Below are positions 5,582 to 13,246 of a DNA stretch of 25,544 nucleotides, in pieces. Location: IMG/VR virus record IMGVR_UViG_3300014501_000065, positions 1-25,544 of that record; one strand, 5' to 3'. The notes below the pieces were generated by a model. It was given only the letters and a program-made list of their open reading frames with translations, did no database searches and was not told the origin of the DNA. The DNA comes from a virus. The translations under genes and the position numbers were made by a program. Numbering within the stretch: position 1 is the first letter of the stretch; each line of letters starts with the position of its first letter.

Positions 5582-5588
5582 ACAGGGA
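5580..5588 (+). promoter_or_regulatory. AAACAGGGA element, ribosome site of the 5597 gene
   Basis: First occurrence (one mismatch, G in place of final A) of an element found ahead of five virion genes. Here the AGGGA lies 8 bases before ATG 5597 and starts at the last base of the terL stop. Confidence 0.5.
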
Positions 5589-5596
5589 GAACGGAA

Positions 5597-5947
5597 ATGA
5601 CGGAACAACTTAACGATCAGTCGGCGGAGAAACTCAATGGCGCGGCGTCCGCCACGCAAGCCCAAAAGATTGAAGCGCTGTTAGCGGCCGGTATTCGGCA
5701 AGTTGTAGGCACGATGTTTCGCGGGATCATGGTATCGGCGCCCGGCGTGCCGCCGCATGTGGTGATGAACCTGATCGCCAAGGAATCGGGTAAGATCATG
5801 GCGGAGGCTGTGAATGGGGAACTGGCCGCGGTGCTGCAATTGCGCACCGGCTTCAAAAAGATGTTCGAGAATGGCGTCAATTCCGTTCCATCCATACGAC
5901 CGCTGCCGGGCGCGCAAATGAGCGTGATGCCGCCAGCGCAGGGATGA
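5597..5947 (+). CDS. Hypothetical protein between terL and portal (116 aa)
   Basis: Begins MTEQLNDQSAEKLNG after a good AGGGA site. The N-terminal ~25 residues are polar. A mildly hydrophobic helical centre follows (IRQVVGTMFRGIMVSAPGVP, then HVVMNLIAKESGKIM), then a helix up to the Pro-rich end. It sits 8 bases before the portal start and so is co-transcribed with packaging genes. It could be a portal- or motor-associated accessory protein, but no family was recognised. Confidence 0.7.
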   Translation: MTEQLNDQSAEKLNGAASATQAQKIEALLAAGIRQVVGTMFRGIMVSAPGVPPHVVMNLIAKESGKIMAEAVNGELAAVLQLRTGFKKMFENGVNSVPSIRPLPGAQMSVMPPAQG

Positions 5948-5954
5948 GAACGAA

Positions 5955-7517
5955 GTGGCCCGGATCGATATTAACGAATCAACGCTAGGCAACTCCCTTA
6001 CGGAGTTGCTTTGCGCTGACGAAATCGTCCCGGGCGATACGCCGTCCTACGAATTATGCAAAATCATTTACGCCTATCACACACTTGGCGGGAAGATCGC
6101 CGAGTCGCCTATCGCCATGGCGCAATCGCAGGACCGGGAAATAAGCGTCCCTGACAGCCCGGGCGAAATGGTGCGCGATGAATTTGTCCGCGTGTGGAAG
6201 GAAATGCAGACGGACGAATACATCTTCAACACAGCTACGCTGGCCCGCGTTTATGGGATCGCGTCTCTGGCGTCGAAGAGCCCGGGCATCTCTCCTAGCG
6301 TGCCCATAGAGCCGAAGAAAATCGCGGACCTGCCGATCACGTTCTCCGTCTTTGATCCGCTCAATACGGCCGGCAGCTTGGTTCTGAACCAAGACCCCAA
6401 CGCCATCGACTTCATGAAGCCGACGACCATTTCCGTTTCTGGTGAGTTCTACCACCGCTCCCGTGCCGTCACGATCATGCACGGCAGGCCGATTTACATC
6501 CTCTACACGTCATCGGCCTTTGGATTCGTTGGACGCAGCGCCTACCAGCGTGCGCTGTTCCCGCTGAAGTCTTTCGTCCAGACGATGATCACGGACGACC
6601 TGATCACGAAGAAGGCCGGCGTGTTCATCGCCATGCTCTCCGTGGCCGGCGCTATCGTCGACAGGATCATGCAGGTAAGTGCCGGCCTAAAGCGCCTGTT
6701 CGTACAGCAATCCACCACGGGCAACGTCATCTCGATCGGGAAGGATGAGAAGATCGAGACGTTGAACATGCAAAACATCGACGGCGCCTACGGCATGGCG
6801 CGGAAGAATATTCTTGAGAACATTGCCGTCTCCGACGACATGCCGGCGCAATTGCTGAATTCCGAGACGTTCGCGGAGGGCTTTGGCGAAGGCAGCGAGG
6901 ACGCCAAGTCCGTGGCGCGCTACGTCGACCGCGTGCGCCTGTGGATGGGTCCGCTGTATGACTTCATGACGCCTATCGTACAGCGCAAGGCGTGGACGCC
7001 GGACTTCCTCAAGCGGGTGCAGACCAAATATCCGGACTATCAGATCAGCTTTGAAAAGGCCTATTTCCAATGGGCGAATTCCTTCACTGCGGTCTGGCCG
7101 TCGCTGTTGACCGAACCGGATTCGGAGAAGGTCAAGACCGATGACGTGAAGCTCAAAGCGATCATTGCCACCATCGAGGTCTTTGGCCCGATGATGGACC
7201 CGGAGAACAAATCGACCTTGCTGGCGTGGGCGCAGGACAATCTGAACGAAAACAAGATCATGTTCCAGACGCCGCTATCTCTCGACTTCGAGGCGCTGGC
7301 GGAATACGTGCCGCCGCAGCCCGCCACGGGCGACGCTGGTGCCGAACCCAAAGAGCCTAAGCCGTTCGCAGCGCAGGATTCGGCCGGCGCGCGCCAACGC
7401 CGCATGATGCGCAAACTGACGGAGGGGGAGCTTGCGGACTTGGTGACGATGATGGAGCAGAGCCCGCTTAACTTGCCCAAGGCCAATGGGCACATAAACG
7501 GAAGCGCACACCGATGA
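5955..7517 (+). CDS. Portal protein (DUF1073-like)
   Basis: 520 residues starting at GTG 5955; no ATG is available near the N terminus, and GAGAACGAA lies just upstream. The N-terminal part (SPIAMAQSQDREISVPD, then VWKEMQTDEYIFNTATLARV-YGIASLA, residues ~50-105) matches the style of DUF1073-type portals. The middle carries the long helices expected for a portal stem and wing, and the end (residues ~450-520) is a charged tail. Position directly after the terminases and before the MuF-like gene is the canonical portal location. Twelve copies would form the DNA channel at one capsid vertex and dock TerL. The call rests on position, size and partial similarity. Confidence 0.8.
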   Translation: MARIDINESTLGNSLTELLCADEIVPGDTPSYELCKIIYAYHTLGGKIAESPIAMAQSQDREISVPDSPGEMVRDEFVRVWKEMQTDEYIFNTATLARVYGIASLASKSPGISPSVPIEPKKIADLPITFSVFDPLNTAGSLVLNQDPNAIDFMKPTTISVSGEFYHRSRAVTIMHGRPIYILYTSSAFGFVGRSAYQRALFPLKSFVQTMITDDLITKKAGVFIAMLSVAGAIVDRIMQVSAGLKRLFVQQSTTGNVISIGKDEKIETLNMQNIDGAYGMARKNILENIAVSDDMPAQLLNSETFAEGFGEGSEDAKSVARYVDRVRLWMGPLYDFMTPIVQRKAWTPDFLKRVQTKYPDYQISFEKAYFQWANSFTAVWPSLLTEPDSEKVKTDDVKLKAIIATIEVFGPMMDPENKSTLLAWAQDNLNENKIMFQTPLSLDFEALAEYVPPQPATGDAGAEPKEPKPFAAQDSAGARQRRMMRKLTEGELADLVTMMEQSPLNLPKANGHINGSAHR

Positions 7518-7747
7518 TCAGCCCCCGCTATCGACAGATGAAGCGCAACTTGACAGACGGCATGGTATTTCAGCTTTCGCCCGCTCTGTGCGCTCCCATG
7601 ACCGGACCCTTCGCGCCGGTTAATCCAGCCGATTATAAGGCGCGCGCCAAGCTCTGCACCGATCACGTGGCGAACCCGCGTATCAGCCCGGAAGCGCGGG
7701 CGGCCTTTACGGCCCTACTGGATGAGTTTCATAGGGGGTGGAAATGA
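7514..7747 (+). CDS. Hypothetical small protein (77 aa)
   Basis: Starts at ATG 7514, overlapping the portal stop (ATGA), and ends with TGA overlapping the next ATG. It is basic at the N terminus (MISPRYRQMKRN) with a C-terminal helix (SPEARAAFTALLDEFHRGW). Coupling on both sides supports it as a real member of the head operon. No family recognised. Confidence 0.65.
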   Translation: MISPRYRQMKRNLTDGMVFQLSPALCAPMTGPFAPVNPADYKARAKLCTDHVANPRISPEARAAFTALLDEFHRGWK

Positions 7748-7926
7748 GCGTGGTATTCTTTCGCGACTATGAGCACCGTGGCCGCAGCGCAGATGTCGGG
7801 CGTGACCCGGTCGGATCGGCGCTGATCATCATTCTGCCCACGGTCAGGGTGGAGCGGTATCTGGCACCTCCGAAGGTAGGTCCGCTGATCCGGGTAGAAC
7901 CGCCGGCAGACTGCGCCCGCTACTAA
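7744..7926 (+). CDS. Hypothetical small protein (60 aa)
   Basis: ATG at 7744 with AGGGGG six bases upstream; a GTG at 7738 is a poorer start. Begins MSVVFFRDYEHRG and has a short hydrophobic stretch (SALIIILPTVRV, residues ~27-38) that looks like beta strand rather than a membrane span. It overlaps the genes on both sides (ATGA and TAATG). Function unknown. Confidence 0.6.
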   Translation: MSVVFFRDYEHRGRSADVGRDPVGSALIIILPTVRVERYLAPPKVGPLIRVEPPADCARY

Positions 7927-9377
7927 TGCTTGACCGCCTGCGCTCATTTCAGGACGTGCTTGCCGCCGCAATAGCCGACATGGCGGAGCACGGATTTGAT
8001 TCGATCGAAAGAATTGCGAAGTGGACCCGCGAGCTGCGGATGGCCGCGGAACGGTCCATGATATCGCCGCAATCTCTCGAAGATCAGATGCGGCAAGGCC
8101 TCGCCGCCATTTACCGCCGCATGGTCGATCAGGGCGGGATCTTCAAATACAACCCAGGCGTCGAGCGGTTCACGCTGGAAAACATCAAGCCGACGCTGCG
8201 CAGCGAACTGGACCGCCGGATAATAGCGAGCGCCAACCTGATAAAGCTAAACCGCGCGGAGGCGATTGAGAAAACCCTACGTCGCTTTCAGGGCTGGTCG
8301 ACGTCCATCCCGCCTGGCGGGGTTTCCGCTGAGACGCGTGCGGAGGTCAAGGCCAACGTGCGCAAGTCGCTGGCCTCGCTGAATTGGGAAGAACGTCGCG
8401 TTTTGATTGACCAAGGGCATAAACTTACGGCGTCCCTATCGGAGATCCTCGCAACGGACGGCGGGGCGATAGCAGCCGAATGGCGTTCGAATTTCAGGCA
8501 GCCGGGGTATGATGCGCGGCCGGATCATGTTGAGCGCGATGGGAAATTTTATCTCGTTCGGGATTCGTGGGCGCACCAAGTTGGCTTCGTGAAGAAAGGC
8601 CCCAACGGCTACTACGATGAGCATGAAGCGGTCGGCCAGCTCCCCTTCTGCAGGTGCTATGCCATCTGGAAATTTTCACTTCGCGACCTCCCAACCGACA
8701 TGCTGACCGCCAAGGGCAAAGCGGCGCTGGCCGGTGCGCGCGAGCAAGCGGCACGAGCGGATGCAACATCAGAGGGTGTTTATGCAACCAAAGCCAAAAA
8801 TATGCACAGTAATGCCACCAAAGGACATTTGGCGTCTGGTGGCGGCGTCTCGGAAGGCGTGGCGGGTGCGCAAGCGCATAAAGGCCGCGCGCGAGCTGAC
8901 AGCGCTGACTTCCCGCACGGCGGCTCTTCAATTCCCGTTCCGGTAGATCGTGACCATGACGTCGCTTGGATGTTCGTCGTCTCGCGCAATTGCGAGCGGT
9001 TGTACGCTGATCGCACGCTGCCGCGATCGATCACGATCAAGGGCAAGACGTTCGACCCTGCGCAGTTAGGATGGGCGCATGAGCGCGCCGAATGGCTGCA
9101 CATGATGCGGATGGTGGCCGCCTTCCTCGATCTGTACGGCCGGCACCCCGGCGATCAGGAGCGCGTGGAGATTTACCTCGTGTCCCACCAGTTCGGCATT
9201 GCGGCCGAGCATGAGGAGGCGGATCGCATGGGCGTGGATTGGGATGCTTGGGAGGCGTGGTCGCGCGGGGAGCTTGCCCGGCTTGAGCACAGGGCTATTC
9301 GGCGGCCGCCTATTGATCCGCACGTCAAGCCCGCGCCGCATGACCGGCGCGAGCCGATGGAGAACGTGGCCGCCTAA
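7926..9377 (+). CDS. MuF-like head morphogenesis protein fused to an HExxE domain
   Basis: 483 residues, start ATG 7926 overlapping the previous stop (TAATG). Residues 1-260 look like a MuF/SPP1 gp7-type minor head protein: long helices, then RPDHVERDGKFYLV (199-211) and GQLPFCRCYAIW (237-248), the usual His/Cys-containing MuF end. A Gly/Ala/Ser linker (~270-335) leads to a distinct C-terminal domain (336-483). This starts IPVPVDRDHD, then has a beta segment PRSITIKGKTFDPA (366-379), WAHERAEW (383-390, an HExxE core), SHQFGIAAEHEEAD (420-433) and a charged end. Similar stand-alone domains occur in alphaproteobacterial phages; the H/E pattern recalls zincin peptidases. MuF fusions to effector domains are known (polyvalent proteins). 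Peptidase activity here is inference. Confidence 0.75.
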   Translation: MLDRLRSFQDVLAAAIADMAEHGFDSIERIAKWTRELRMAAERSMISPQSLEDQMRQGLAAIYRRMVDQGGIFKYNPGVERFTLENIKPTLRSELDRRIIASANLIKLNRAEAIEKTLRRFQGWSTSIPPGGVSAETRAEVKANVRKSLASLNWEERRVLIDQGHKLTASLSEILATDGGAIAAEWRSNFRQPGYDARPDHVERDGKFYLVRDSWAHQVGFVKKGPNGYYDEHEAVGQLPFCRCYAIWKFSLRDLPTDMLTAKGKAALAGAREQAARADATSEGVYATKAKNMHSNATKGHLASGGGVSEGVAGAQAHKGRARADSADFPHGGSSIPVPVDRDHDVAWMFVVSRNCERLYADRTLPRSITIKGKTFDPAQLGWAHERAEWLHMMRMVAAFLDLYGRHPGDQERVEIYLVSHQFGIAAEHEEADRMGVDWDAWEAWSRGELARLEHRAIRRPPIDPHVKPAPHDRREPMENVAA

Positions 9378-9634
9378 CGGTGCAGGAGAGTGCCGATGTT
9401 GGCGAAGCTCAGCAGGCAGGCGATCGCCTCGAAGCAGATGAGGATAACGATGATCGCAATTAGTGCCCCGAGCAGGATGCGAAAGACCGAAACGACGATC
9501 CCCCATCCGGTGCCGAGAGCAACGCCCATTTTCGAGATGGCGTAAGGGATCACAAGCTGAAGGATCAGAATGACCGCACCGACGACGACGCAGAGGATCA
9601 GGACGTTTTTCAGCCAGTCGAATGAGAAGCACAT
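9374..9634 (-). CDS. Small two-pass membrane protein, leftward inside virion operon
   Basis: 86 residues, the only leftward gene in the rightward module. ATG at 9632-9634 (MCFSFDWLKNV) with AAGGGA 8-9 bases upstream. Two strongly hydrophobic segments (residues ~9-30, VLILCVVVGAVILILQLVI, and ~45-76, IVVSVFRILLGALIAIIVIL) predict two membrane spans with a short Gly-containing turn. Its stop overlaps the stop of the MuF-like gene (tail to tail). The GGAAC/CGTT promoter at 9661-9686 indicates control by the host stress sigma factor EcfG. Together these mark it as a moron-type cargo gene expressed outside the lytic programme. It could protect the membrane, exclude other phages or, less likely given its orientation, act as a holin. 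Confidence 0.8.
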   Translation of the reverse strand: MCFSFDWLKNVLILCVVVGAVILILQLVIPYAISKMGVALGTGWGIVVSVFRILLGALIAIIVILICFEAIACLLSFANIGTLLHR

Positions 9635-9660
9635 TTTAGGAATCCCTTTTCGGAAAGGAT

Positions 9661-9686
9661 AACGTGTTGCCTGGTTCTAGAGTTCC
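9661..9686 (-). promoter_or_regulatory. EcfG (general stress response)-type promoter
   Basis: On the minus strand GGAAC (9682-9686) is followed after exactly 17 bases by CGTT (9661-9664). This is the established alphaproteobacterial EcfG consensus (GGAAC-N16/17-CGTT). The predicted transcript start is near 9654, about 20 bases before the ATG, and leaves the AAGGGA ribosome site intact. Confidence 0.6.
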
Positions 9687-9748
9687 TAACGCAAAACCCG
9701 CACCCGTGCTATAGAAGCACCTCGGCAAAAACCTTTTCGGGGCTGACG

Positions 9749-10039
9749 ATGAAAGAACTGAAGCTGACCGATGGCGAGCTTCAAGCCCTCATTGCGCCGG
9801 TGCTCTGTAAGAAACTCAGGGCCGCTGGGTTCAAGATGGGGACCGCGAGCGACGAGGAATCGTCCTCGTTTTTCTTCCCGATTAATTTCAATCTGACCGG
9901 AAATTGCTATGTCTTTCGGGACGCAGACGGCATTTGGACGATCGGGCAGGAGGATGCCGTGATACACGACCGCGTGTCATCCGCCATGCGTTTGCACATC
10001 GCGGCTATCAATGACGCCGCCGCCAAACACGGGACCTAG
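9749..10039 (+). CDS. Hypothetical protein (96 aa)
   Basis: ATG 9749 (MKELKLTDGELQAL) with CGGGG 7 bases upstream. An N-terminal helix is followed by a strand-rich middle (SSSFFFPINFNLTGNCYVFRD, split around residues 39-58) and a C-terminal helix (SSAMRLHIAAINDAAAKH). It resumes the rightward operon after the divergent membrane-protein promoter. The intergenic 9635-9748 holds an imperfect hairpin (gtgct/agcac, 9707-9721) that may belong to a promoter for this gene, but no good -35 is visible. Function unknown. Confidence 0.65.
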   Translation: MKELKLTDGELQALIAPVLCKKLRAAGFKMGTASDEESSSFFFPINFNLTGNCYVFRDADGIWTIGQEDAVIHDRVSSAMRLHIAAINDAAAKHGT

Positions 10040-10045
10040 CAGCCC

Positions 10046-11245
10046 ATGCCATTGCTTAGCGGTTCCGGCAAAGAAACGATCAGCGCCAATATCGCGACCG
10101 AAGTCAGGGCCGGCAAAGACCCTAAGCAGGCGGCTGCCATTGCCTATAGCAAGGCGCGCGGTGACATGCTGGATGGCATAGGCCGGGCGATAAACGCTGC
10201 GGCGGACAGCGTGCGGATTCTGGATTGCCGCGCGGACGCATGGTTTTCCAAGGGCACAGAGATAGCCGAGGATGCCGGCCGGATGACGCGCCGGGCCCAA
10301 GACGGGGCTGTGCTGGCGCAACGGCTGATCGATCGCGCCAAGGACGTGCGCGTCGGGCTGGCAAAGGCTGCGCGCGCCGCACGCGCTAAGGGCATGGCGT
10401 TTGAAGGCCTGCCGGAAAGCTCGCTAGCGGACGCGGAGAAGCGTGCCAGCCACGCATCCACAGACTACAGGCTGGCGCTTCAGAGCATCTCTCAGGGCAG
10501 CGCCGATGAAGTGCGCCGCTGGCTGGCGGAGGGTGCCGGCGATCTTCGCACTGCGGAAAGCCGGATTTCAGAGGTTGAACGCCAGGCATGGTCGGCTATA
10601 GCCAAGGTCGGCCCGCAGAAGCGGGGCCTTGATCTGCTGATTAGCAATGACGATGCGGATGAGGATACCCCGATTCCGTCACCGTCTGGCACGCCAGAGC
10701 AGCGCAACGCCATCGCGCTTTACCACAAGAAGGTCCAACGTGGAGAGATTAAGAACACCAAGGAAAACTGGACTAAGTACGCCAAAGAACACGGCTTGAA
10801 CGACGATGCGGAGATGGACGCCATGCCTGAGACGGGGATCAAAGCCTTAGCGGACTGCATAGGCGCGGCCGCTGATGCGATCGCCGGGCTGAGCAAGCGG
10901 GTTGACGCCTATGCCGCGCGCCGAGCGGATGACCATCGCGTGATCGGCGGGGTAGGATTTCAGGCAGTAGATGCGTTGTGCGATCTTCGGTGTGATGAAT
11001 GGTCGGAGGAGGCGCGGGAAGCTGCCTTAAAGGCACGCCAAGCCAATACGCCGGCAAAAGCTGACCCATCGAAACAGACGAAGATCTCTCGCGGTGAGTT
11101 GGATAAAAAACTAGGAGGCATGTCCACCGAAAAGCTCAACGGTGCACTGAACTCTGGTGGACTTGATAAAGGCGTCAAGAAAGCCATCGAGGAGGAGCTC
11201 GACAAACGAACCAAGAAAAATATTGAGGAATGGCGCAGCAAGTGA
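10046..11245 (+). CDS. Head-region protein with conserved phage N-terminal motif (399 aa)
   Basis: Starts MPLLSGSGKETISANI six bases after the previous stop; the ribosome site is weak. The N-terminal ~40 residues (GSGKETISANIATEV-RAGKDPKQAAAIAYSKAR) match a short phage module usually seen as a small separate protein near head genes. Here it is fused to a ~360-residue, mostly helical, charged region with two Ala-rich heptad-like blocks (~45-190 and ~265-330) and a Lys-rich end (~345-399, ISRGELDKKLGGMSTEKLN). It directly precedes the prohead NUDIX/DUF2213 gene and overlaps it. It may be an assembly chaperone or internal head protein. Confidence 0.65.
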   Translation: MPLLSGSGKETISANIATEVRAGKDPKQAAAIAYSKARGDMLDGIGRAINAAADSVRILDCRADAWFSKGTEIAEDAGRMTRRAQDGAVLAQRLIDRAKDVRVGLAKAARAARAKGMAFEGLPESSLADAEKRASHASTDYRLALQSISQGSADEVRRWLAEGAGDLRTAESRISEVERQAWSAIAKVGPQKRGLDLLISNDDADEDTPIPSPSGTPEQRNAIALYHKKVQRGEIKNTKENWTKYAKEHGLNDDAEMDAMPETGIKALADCIGAAADAIAGLSKRVDAYAARRADDHRVIGGVGFQAVDALCDLRCDEWSEEAREAALKARQANTPAKADPSKQTKISRGELDKKLGGMSTEKLNGALNSGGLDKGVKKAIEEELDKRTKKNIEEWRSK

Positions 11246-13182
11246 CCAAGGCGGCCGGGCTACTTTTTATCTCTCCGAAGGGAAACGCACTTTTCCTGCG
11301 CCGCACCGCGACTGCAAACGATTGCCCCTCATGCTGGGATTTTCCCGGCGGCGGGCAAGAAGGCACCGAATCCGCAGAGCAAACCGCCGTTCGAGAAGCG
11401 AAAGAGGAAATAGGCTTTCTCCCGGATGGCGTCCGCAAGCTTCACACCAGAACCAAGAGCTCCACGACCACATTGGGCGTGGCGGACCCCGGCGCGCCGG
11501 CTGTTTCATTCCCTGTTTCGGCTGGCGCGCCGGCGGCTTCTCCCGTGGCCCCGTCGCTGCAACCGCAGCCAGCCATGCCACCGGACATCGACTTTTCCAC
11601 TTTTCGCCAGTACGTCGACGAAGAATTCACCCCTACGTTGAATGATGAGCATGACGGCTTCGCGTGGGCACCTATCCCCACGCCGCCGCAGCCGTTGCAC
11701 CCCGGATGCCGGATCGCGCTCGAGCGCATCGGCATGAACGAACTGGACGTGGCGCGCGCCATCGCGGACGGACGGCTTACGTCTCCACAGCAGTACGAGA
11801 ACATTTGGCTGTTCGCGATTCGCATTACCGGAACGAGTGCGTCCTATCGGCCCAAGCTCGATGAATTCGTGCATCGCAGCCCGGAAAATTACCTGAATGA
11901 GGAATTCTTGGCGCGGTGCAACGGCCTGCCAATTATCCTGCGCCATCCTGATACGGCGATCCTGAATTCGGAGGAATTTCAGAAGCGTATTGTCGGCACA
12001 GTCTTTTTACCGTACATTGCCGGAGACGAGGTGTGGGCCGTTACCAAAATCTACGTCGACGGCGCCGCCCAAATAATGCAGGAGCAGGACCTTTCGACAT
12101 CCCCCGGCGTCAATTTCGCGGACTTCACGGTTAATGCGCGGCTTACGCTTGAGGACGGGAAAAAGGTTCTAATCGAGGGCGACCCTAGTCTTATCGACCA
12201 CGTAGCGATCTGCGAGTTGGGTGTGTGGGACAAGGGCGGCGACCCTTCAGGCATTCGATCCGAAGCTAGAGAGGATTCAGCGATGACGGCGGAAGAGCAG
12301 GCGGCAGCCGACAAGGCCAAAAAGGACGCTGCGGAGGCCGAAGAGAAGGCCAAGAAGGACGCCGCTGAAGCGGAGGAAAAGAAAGCCAAGGCGGACGCCG
12401 CCGAAAAGGAGCGCACCGACGCCGATGCTGGTTCGGCACTGGACAAGACGCTTTCGCACATCGCCGACAGCGTTAAGGCCATGACCGACGCCGTCGGCAA
12501 TCTCGGCAAGCGCATGGACGCCATCGAGGGCACGGGGAAGGAAAAAGCTCCCCCGTTCAAGGCCGATGACGCCGAGAAGGAAAAGGAAGAAAAAGAAAAG
12601 GCCGAAGAGAAGACCAAGGCGGACAAGGCCAAGAAGGACGCCGACGACAAGGAGAAAGAAAAGGAAAAGGCCATGGCCGATTCCGTCGACATCACCAAGC
12701 GCATTGCCGAAGTCGAGAAGGCCGTGAAAGAGCATGGCTCTCGGATCGTGCAAATCTCCGACGATGACCATCAGCTACTCGCCGACGCCTGGTCGCGCGC
12801 TGATTCCATCTTCAGCGCATTGGGCAAGCAGACGCCCCGCGCCATGCCCGGCGAAACGGCATCCGGCTATGAGCGCAGGACCGCGCGCCTGCTTAAAGAA
12901 CACAGCCCGACGTGGCAAAAGGCGGACGTGAACAAGGCCTTCGCGGATGACGCCTCATTCGGCATCGTGCGCGATCAGATCTTCAGCGAGGCTATGCAGA
13001 CTGCCCGCAATCCGGTGAACGTGCCGGCGGGCCAACTGCGCATGATCGAGCGCAAGCAGGACGGTCACACCATTCGGGAATTCGTCGGCGATCCGCGTTC
13101 GTGGATGAATCCCATGGCCGGCCCGGTGCAATTGCGTGGTGAGGGCAATTGGCTGCACGCCAATCTCGGCAAGAGCAACTGA
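11230..13182 (+). CDS. NUDIX-DUF2213 prohead protein with scaffold-like C-terminus
   Basis: 650 residues. Residues ~1-165 form a NUDIX hydrolase-like domain. It has a complete Nudix box G-x5-E-x7-REUxEExGU at 41-63 (ends REAKEEIGF) and the later LNDEHDGFAW strand (137-146), split by a Pro/Ala-rich insert (~88-118). Residues ~165-345 are DUF2213-like (ILRHPDTAILNSEEF, GTVFLPYIAGDEVWAV, DLSTSPGVNF), a group held to be phage prohead proteases or precursors. From ~352 the chain is Lys/Glu/Ala-rich coiled coil, scaffold-like, ending in a folded tail (~510-650). Start ATG 11230 has GAGGA touching it; GTG 11242 overlaps the previous stop (GTGA) and is a real alternative. The gene immediately precedes the capsid genes, as expected for protease/scaffold. 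Confidence 0.8.
   Translation: MAQQVTKAAGLLFISPKGNALFLRRTATANDCPSCWDFPGGGQEGTESAEQTAVREAKEEIGFLPDGVRKLHTRTKSSTTTLGVADPGAPAVSFPVSAGAPAASPVAPSLQPQPAMPPDIDFSTFRQYVDEEFTPTLNDEHDGFAWAPIPTPPQPLHPGCRIALERIGMNELDVARAIADGRLTSPQQYENIWLFAIRITGTSASYRPKLDEFVHRSPENYLNEEFLARCNGLPIILRHPDTAILNSEEFQKRIVGTVFLPYIAGDEVWAVTKIYVDGAAQIMQEQDLSTSPGVNFADFTVNARLTLEDGKKVLIEGDPSLIDHVAICELGVWDKGGDPSGIRSEAREDSAMTAEEQAAADKAKKDAAEAEEKAKKDAAEAEEKKAKADAAEKERTDADAGSALDKTLSHIADSVKAMTDAVGNLGKRMDAIEGTGKEKAPPFKADDAEKEKEEKEKAEEKTKADKAKKDADDKEKEKEKAMADSVDITKRIAEVEKAVKEHGSRIVQISDDDHQLLADAWSRADSIFSALGKQTPRAMPGETASGYERRTARLLKEHSPTWQKADVNKAFADDASFGIVRDQIFSEAMQTARNPVNVPAGQLRMIERKQDGHTIREFVGDPRSWMNPMAGPVQLRGEGNWLHANLGKSN
12283..13182 (+). 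CDS. Nested scaffold protein from an internal start
   Basis: In-frame ATG at codon 352 of the 11230 gene has a textbook ribosome site, AGAGAGGA (12268-12275), 7 bases upstream. Translation would give a 299-residue protein: ~155 residues of Lys/Ala/Glu/Asp-rich coiled coil (starts MTAEEQAAADKAKK) plus the folded C-terminal domain that could bind capsid. Domain order and layout mirror lambda C/Nu3, where the scaffold is made from an internal start inside the protease gene. This is inferred from the sequence. Confidence 0.55.
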   Translation: MTAEEQAAADKAKKDAAEAEEKAKKDAAEAEEKKAKADAAEKERTDADAGSALDKTLSHIADSVKAMTDAVGNLGKRMDAIEGTGKEKAPPFKADDAEKEKEEKEKAEEKTKADKAKKDADDKEKEKEKAMADSVDITKRIAEVEKAVKEHGSRIVQISDDDHQLLADAWSRADSIFSALGKQTPRAMPGETASGYERRTARLLKEHSPTWQKADVNKAFADDASFGIVRDQIFSEAMQTARNPVNVPAGQLRMIERKQDGHTIREFVGDPRSWMNPMAGPVQLRGEGNWLHANLGKSN

Positions 13183-13200
13183 TCCGCGGGACTACGCCTT

Positions 13201-13210
13201 AAACAGGGAA
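13201..13210 (+). promoter_or_regulatory. AAACAGGGAA element, not adjacent to a start codon
   Basis: Perfect copy of the recurrent element, 36 bases upstream of ATG 13247. The gene has its own site (AGGAG), so here the element is not the ribosome site. It may be a displaced leader or carry another function. Confidence 0.45.
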
Positions 13211-13246
13211 CAGTTTTAGGCAAGAGCTACTCAGGAGAGCACCGCA

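Noticed and set aside
11509-11518. Reverse-strand AAACAGGGAA copy
   Set aside because: Lies inside the NUDIX linker coding region, with no leftward gene behind it; likely chance.
12051-12704. 217-codon leftward reading frame opposite the 11230-13182 gene
   Set aside because: It is a Ser/Phe/Leu-rich complement of the Lys/Glu/Ala coiled coil, with no ribosome site and inside a clear rightward gene.
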